This document shows positions 60,835 through 64,000 of a DNA stretch of 64,000 nt, piece after piece. The notes under the pieces were generated by a model. That model did not search any database, was not told the DNA's origin, and worked only from the letters and a program-made list of their open reading frames with translations. Origin of the DNA: Candidatus Manganitrophus noduliformans (GTDB lineage Bacteria > Nitrospirota > Nitrospiria > SBBL01 > Manganitrophaceae). The position numbers were made by a program, and so were the translations under genes. The number at the start of each line of letters is the position of its first letter. Position 1 is the stretch's first letter. The stretch covers positions 124,001 through 188,000 of the forward strand of contig NZ_VTOW01000003.1 in NCBI RefSeq assembly GCF_012184425.1. Reading direction: 5' to 3'.

Positions 60835-62489
60835 TTGTTGACGCGCGGTCGCTTCCTCATAACCAACAAATCGACACCGACGTCTGCATCGTCGGTGGGG
60901 GTGTGGCGGGCATCACGGTCGCTCGCGAATTTATCGGCCAGCCGTTCCGGGTCTGTTTGCTGGAAAGCGGGGGGATGGAGCCCGCCGGCGATACGCAGGC
61001 TTTGTCCGGCGGCGAAAATGTCGGCCACCCGTACTTTCAATTAGAATTGGCCCGCCCCCGATGCTTTGGGGGAGCCGCGTACAATTGGTTCCTGCAGATC
61101 GCTGAAAACCGACCGGGTATTCAACTGCGACCTTTAGACCCGATCGATTTCGAGGAAAGAGATTGGGTTCCATACAGCGGTTGGCCTTTTAAACGGGCTC
61201 ATTTAGATCCGCTCTATGAACGGGCTCAAGCGGTCTGCCGACTCGGACCGTTCAAGTATCGCTCGGAGGATTGGGCAGACCCGGAAAGGAAACCATCCCT
61301 CCCTCTGCTAAATGGACGTGTCGAGACGGTCATCTTTCAACTGGGGGAGCGAGACACGTTTATCACGCATCATCGCGCCGAGATCACGCGTGCGGAGAAC
61401 ATTACGACCTATCTGCATGCCACCGTCACAGAGATCGAGACTGACTCGGCCGGGCGGACCGCGACGCGGCTGAGGATGGCATGCTCCGCCGATAAGGTCG
61501 TCTGGGTCACGGCGAAACTCTTTATTTTAGCGCTCGGCGCAGTTGAGACACCTCGGTTGTTGTTGCTGTCAAACCGGAGACAGCGGGAGGGGCTGGGGAA
61601 CGGCAACGATCTTGTCGGCCGCTTCTTTATGGAGCATCCCCATTTGACCTCGGGTACTTATATAACTTCAAAGCTCCACCTCGAACAGACTCTGGCGTTA
61701 TATTCATTCCCTCCCTCAGACAACGGGCGCACGTACGGGAGGTTTGCGCTTTCGGAAGAGACGTTGAGGAAGGAACAACTGCTGAATTGGACGGTGTCGA
61801 TCAGTCCGAAGTTCTGGCCTCTGACGGTTAGGGCAGGTCTACAAAAAGTGGATCAGACCTGCCGAATGATTGGAAACGCGGTCGTGAGGGGCAATTTCCG
61901 GGACTGCGGGCGACATTTGAAGTTCCTGGTTCCTTTCGTCTTCAATGAGGTGTCGGCAGCGGTCGGTCGGAAAATGATCGGCCTTTTAAGGAGGCGGGTT
62001 CTCAATTATCTTTTCGCTTCACGTAAGGTCGGATTTTTTTCGCTTCAGCACATGTCTGAGCAAGCGCCTAATCCGAGTAGCCGGGTGACCCTTTCCGAGG
62101 AGCTGGACTGTTTTGGACAGAGGCAGGTCAAACTCGATTGGCGACTCAGCGCAATCGATATACGGACCCTTCTGCGCGGTCAGCAAATTCTGGATGAAGA
62201 GTTACAACGCGCCGGCCTGGGGCGCTTGGAAATTGAAATGGAAGGGGAAGGGGAGGTTTCTCCTCCCGACCTTCACGGCGGTTGGCACCACATGGGGACA
62301 ACCAGAATGCATCATAGCCCGAAGCAGGGTGTCGTCAACGAGCATTGTCTTGTCCATGGAATAAACAATTTGTTCATCGCGGGTCCGTCTACATTCCCGA
62401 CCGGTGGCTATGCGAATCCAACCCTGACGATTGTTGCCCTGGCCATTCGACTGGCGGACCATATTAAACAGCGTATGGCGTCGTATTAA
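60831..62489 (+). CDS. GMC-family FAD oxidoreductase
   Basis: The 552-residue flavoprotein has the N-terminal FAD motif DVCIVGGGVAGITVAREF, a GMC-like cap region and the C-terminal signature GGWHHMGTTRMHHSPKQGVV with the following NLFIAGPSTFPTGGYANPTLTIVALAIRLADHI. GMC enzymes oxidise alcohols, including sugars, to aldehydes, ketones or lactones. In this locus it may oxidise a sugar before amidation or adenylation by the neighbours. ATG 60831 overlaps the stop of the PP-loop gene. Confidence 0.88.
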   Translation: MIVDARSLPHNQQIDTDVCIVGGGVAGITVAREFIGQPFRVCLLESGGMEPAGDTQALSGGENVGHPYFQLELARPRCFGGAAYNWFLQIAENRPGIQLRPLDPIDFEERDWVPYSGWPFKRAHLDPLYERAQAVCRLGPFKYRSEDWADPERKPSLPLLNGRVETVIFQLGERDTFITHHRAEITRAENITTYLHATVTEIETDSAGRTATRLRMACSADKVVWVTAKLFILALGAVETPRLLLLSNRRQREGLGNGNDLVGRFFMEHPHLTSGTYITSKLHLEQTLALYSFPPSDNGRTYGRFALSEETLRKEQLLNWTVSISPKFWPLTVRAGLQKVDQTCRMIGNAVVRGNFRDCGRHLKFLVPFVFNEVSAAVGRKMIGLLRRRVLNYLFASRKVGFFSLQHMSEQAPNPSSRVTLSEELDCFGQRQVKLDWRLSAIDIRTLLRGQQILDEELQRAGLGRLEIEMEGEGEVSPPDLHGGWHHMGTTRMHHSPKQGVVNEHCLVHGINNLFIAGPSTFPTGGYANPTLTIVALAIRLADHIKQRMASY

Positions 62490-62516
62490 AAGTTTAGCTT
62501 TTGTACGGAAATTTTG

Positions 62517-63323
62517 GTGAACGACTTGCATCCACAAACAAACTCGAATGCCCACGAGAGCTATCGCACCTTAGCTTCAAAAGTAAGCCATGCATATGGG
62601 GTTTGGAAGCGCCTGAAATTTCGTTTGCTGCCGAAATTATGGATACGATTGTGGATTCGATTCTGGATGCGATGGGCCGGTTTATCTTGGACTGGCCGGA
62701 TCGCCACGCGCCTTGCGACCTGGTTCGCCCCCCGGTATAAAGCCGCGCGCCAACTAGCCGGCTTTTCCCCCGCGGGATATATCGCCCCCAGCGCAACCAT
62801 CCGTCATCAGGGGTTTCGCCTCGGACGGCATGTGTTCATCGACGACCGCGCGCTCATCTTCCAGGATCATGAGGGGGGGCCGGTCGAGTTGGGAGATTGG
62901 GTCTCGATTTACCGCGATGCCATTCTCCAAACCGGTTACGGGGGAAGCATCAGCATCGGCGCCCATTCAAGCGTGCAGCCCCGCTGTATCCTCTCTTCTT
63001 ATGTGGCTCCCATTCAAATTGGCCAGCACGTCATGATCGCCGCCTATTCCGTATTTTATTCCTACAATCACGGCATTGCCCCGGGAGTGTTCATCAAGGA
63101 GCAACCTCTCCAATCCAGGGGCGGCATTGTGGTGGAGGATGACGTCTGGATCGGCGCGCGCGCTATTGTCTTAGACGGTGTGCGGATCGGAAAAGGCGCG
63201 GTGGTGGGCGCAGGGTCGGTCGTGACAAAGGACGTTCCGGCCGGGGCCGTCGTGGGGGGATCTCCCTTGCGCATCCTCAAGTGGCGTGACGGGACGGAAT
63301 TGAATTCCTCGGAGGAGAACTAG
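62517..63323 (+). CDS. Left-handed beta-helix acyltransferase (hexapeptide repeat)
   Basis: After a basic N-terminal 90 residues with aromatic patches (about 25-75, possibly membrane-associated), the protein shows hexapeptide repeats ([LIV]GxxxxI) from about residue 90: VELGDWVSI, ISIGAHSSVQPRCILSS, IQIGQHVMIAAYSVFYSYNHG, VWIGARAIVLDGVRIGKGAVVGAGSVVTKDVPAGAVVGGSPLRI. The His in YNHG fits the catalytic position of O-acetyltransferases, so it probably O-acetylates a sugar. The start is a GTG (62517) or TTG (62514). Confidence 0.8.
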   Translation: MNDLHPQTNSNAHESYRTLASKVSHAYGVWKRLKFRLLPKLWIRLWIRFWMRWAGLSWTGRIATRLATWFAPRYKAARQLAGFSPAGYIAPSATIRHQGFRLGRHVFIDDRALIFQDHEGGPVELGDWVSIYRDAILQTGYGGSISIGAHSSVQPRCILSSYVAPIQIGQHVMIAAYSVFYSYNHGIAPGVFIKEQPLQSRGGIVVEDDVWIGARAIVLDGVRIGKGAVVGAGSVVTKDVPAGAVVGGSPLRILKWRDGTELNSSEEN

Positions 63324-63324
63324 C

Positions 63325-64000
63325 TTGGAGAAAGCGTCAGAGCCTTTCGTCAGCGTGGTAACACCGGTCTATAATGGTGAGACCTTTTTGGCGGAATGTA
63401 TCGAAAGTATTCTCGGCCAGACCTACAAAAACTGGGAATATGTGATCGTCAACAACTACAGCACCGACCGCACCCCGGCGATCGCGCAACGTTACGCCGA
63501 AAAAGACGCGCGTATTCGAATTCATCACAACAGCACCTTCTTACCGTTGATGCAGAACTTGAACAATGCAATGCGCCAGATCTCTCCCGAGAGCAAGTAT
63601 TGCAAGGTCGTTCATGCCGATGACTTCCTACTCCCAGATTGCATTACTCAGATGGTCCGGTTGGCCGAGGCGCATCCGTCGGTCGGTGTCGTCGGGTCAT
63701 ATCGGATCAATGGGGATCAAATGGCGGGCGGTGTCCGCCACCCGATTGCGGTCATTTCAGGCCGAGAGATCGGCCGATCAACCCTGTTGGGAGGGCCGGA
63801 TGTGTTTGGCCCGCCGACCGCCATTTTACTCCGTTCGGAGTTGGTTCGAAGCCGCCCAAGCTTTTACAATGAGATTAATTATTCAACGGCCGACAAAGAG
63901 GCGGTCTACGATATCCTTCGGACCCACGATTTTGGCTTTGTTCATCAAGTCCTCACCTGTTTCAGGGTCCATAAAGAGCAGGCGAGCACTTTTCTGGCGA
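63325..64000 (+). CDS. Family 2 glycosyltransferase, 5' part
   Basis: The frame starts at a TTG 8 bases after a GGAGGAG site and runs off the right edge, so about 225 residues are seen. It begins VSVVTPVYNGETFLAECIESILGQTYKNWEYVIVNNYSTD, the standard GT2 start, and contains HADD (the DxD-equivalent) at about 95-98. It should add one sugar from a nucleotide donor to the growing repeat unit. Confidence 0.92.
   Translation, partial: MEKASEPFVSVVTPVYNGETFLAECIESILGQTYKNWEYVIVNNYSTDRTPAIAQRYAEKDARIRIHHNSTFLPLMQNLNNAMRQISPESKYCKVVHADDFLLPDCITQMVRLAEAHPSVGVVGSYRINGDQMAGGVRHPIAVISGREIGRSTLLGGPDVFGPPTAILLRSELVRSRPSFYNEINYSTADKEAVYDILRTHDFGFVHQVLTCFRVHKEQASTFLA

Noticed and set aside
1-64000. tRNA, rRNA, CRISPR, integrase or transposase genes
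   Set aside because: No cloverleaf-like stretch, repeat-spacer array or recombinase motif was found when reading both strands; short tRNAs could still be missed by eye.

Overview
The window reads as chromosome of a Gram-negative bacterium of fairly high GC. Outer-membrane genes are present (an export lipoprotein of the Wza family, a beta-barrel protein, an exosortase). A large cytochrome bd-like quinol oxidase of the kind seen in Nitrospirota (Nitrospira / Manganitrophus-type lineages) makes that phylum the best guess; this is inference, and no rRNA, tRNA, CRISPR array, transposase or prophage gene was seen.

Bases 1-13 kb hold mostly housekeeping genes: the end of a PhoH-like ATPase, ybeY, a roadblock-like protein, ftsY, uvrB, two diguanylate cyclases, an AsmA-like protein, a DEAD-box helicase, an acyltransferase and a peptidoglycan glycosyltransferase. 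A 60-residue bacterial histone-fold protein lies at 9966-10148. Bases 13-27 kb are mixed: a PilZ protein, a glyoxalase-fold protein, a 14-repeat delta-60 lipoprotein, two anti-sigma-like membrane proteins without a neighbouring sigma factor, a VanZ-LamG protein, a PhzF enzyme, a type IV pilus/type II secretion ATPase with extra zinc ribbons, and clpS. Bases 27-37 kb contain the two-gene NHEJ repair operon (ligD-ku), the bd-like oxidase, and a divergent pair formed by a heme-oxygenase-like diiron protein and an FAD monooxygenase.

From about 37 kb to the end lies one long envelope-polysaccharide locus: TPR lipoprotein, LuxR-type regulator, PilZ protein, export lipoprotein, chain-length regulator, tyrosine kinase, sugar-phosphate transferase, beta-barrel protein, DUF3473-type deacetylase, exosortase-EpsI fusion, FemAB-like acyltransferase, a CDP-6-deoxysugar branch (rfbF, rfbG, epimerase, SAF oxidoreductase), an ABC exporter (wzm/wzt), then asparagine synthase, a PP-loop protein, a GMC oxidoreductase, a hexapeptide acyltransferase and a GT2 glycosyltransferase. 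Many of these genes overlap by ATGA and are probably co-transcribed. The order suggests a chain-length-controlled exopolysaccharide and exosortase machine joined to an ABC-exported glycan with unusual sugar decoration. Two DGCs, two PilZ proteins and an MshEN-type ATPase indicate c-di-GMP control.

The least explained signals are regulatory. (1) Two paralogous ~100-nt minus-strand small-RNA genes flank the PilZ gene just before the export gene, each with a consensus promoter, an internal hairpin and the same terminator hairpin. (2) Eight genes have a sigma70-like promoter whose -10 box ends only 7-9 bases before the start codon and no Shine-Dalgarno, which points to widespread leaderless mRNAs. 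(3) The bacterial histone.
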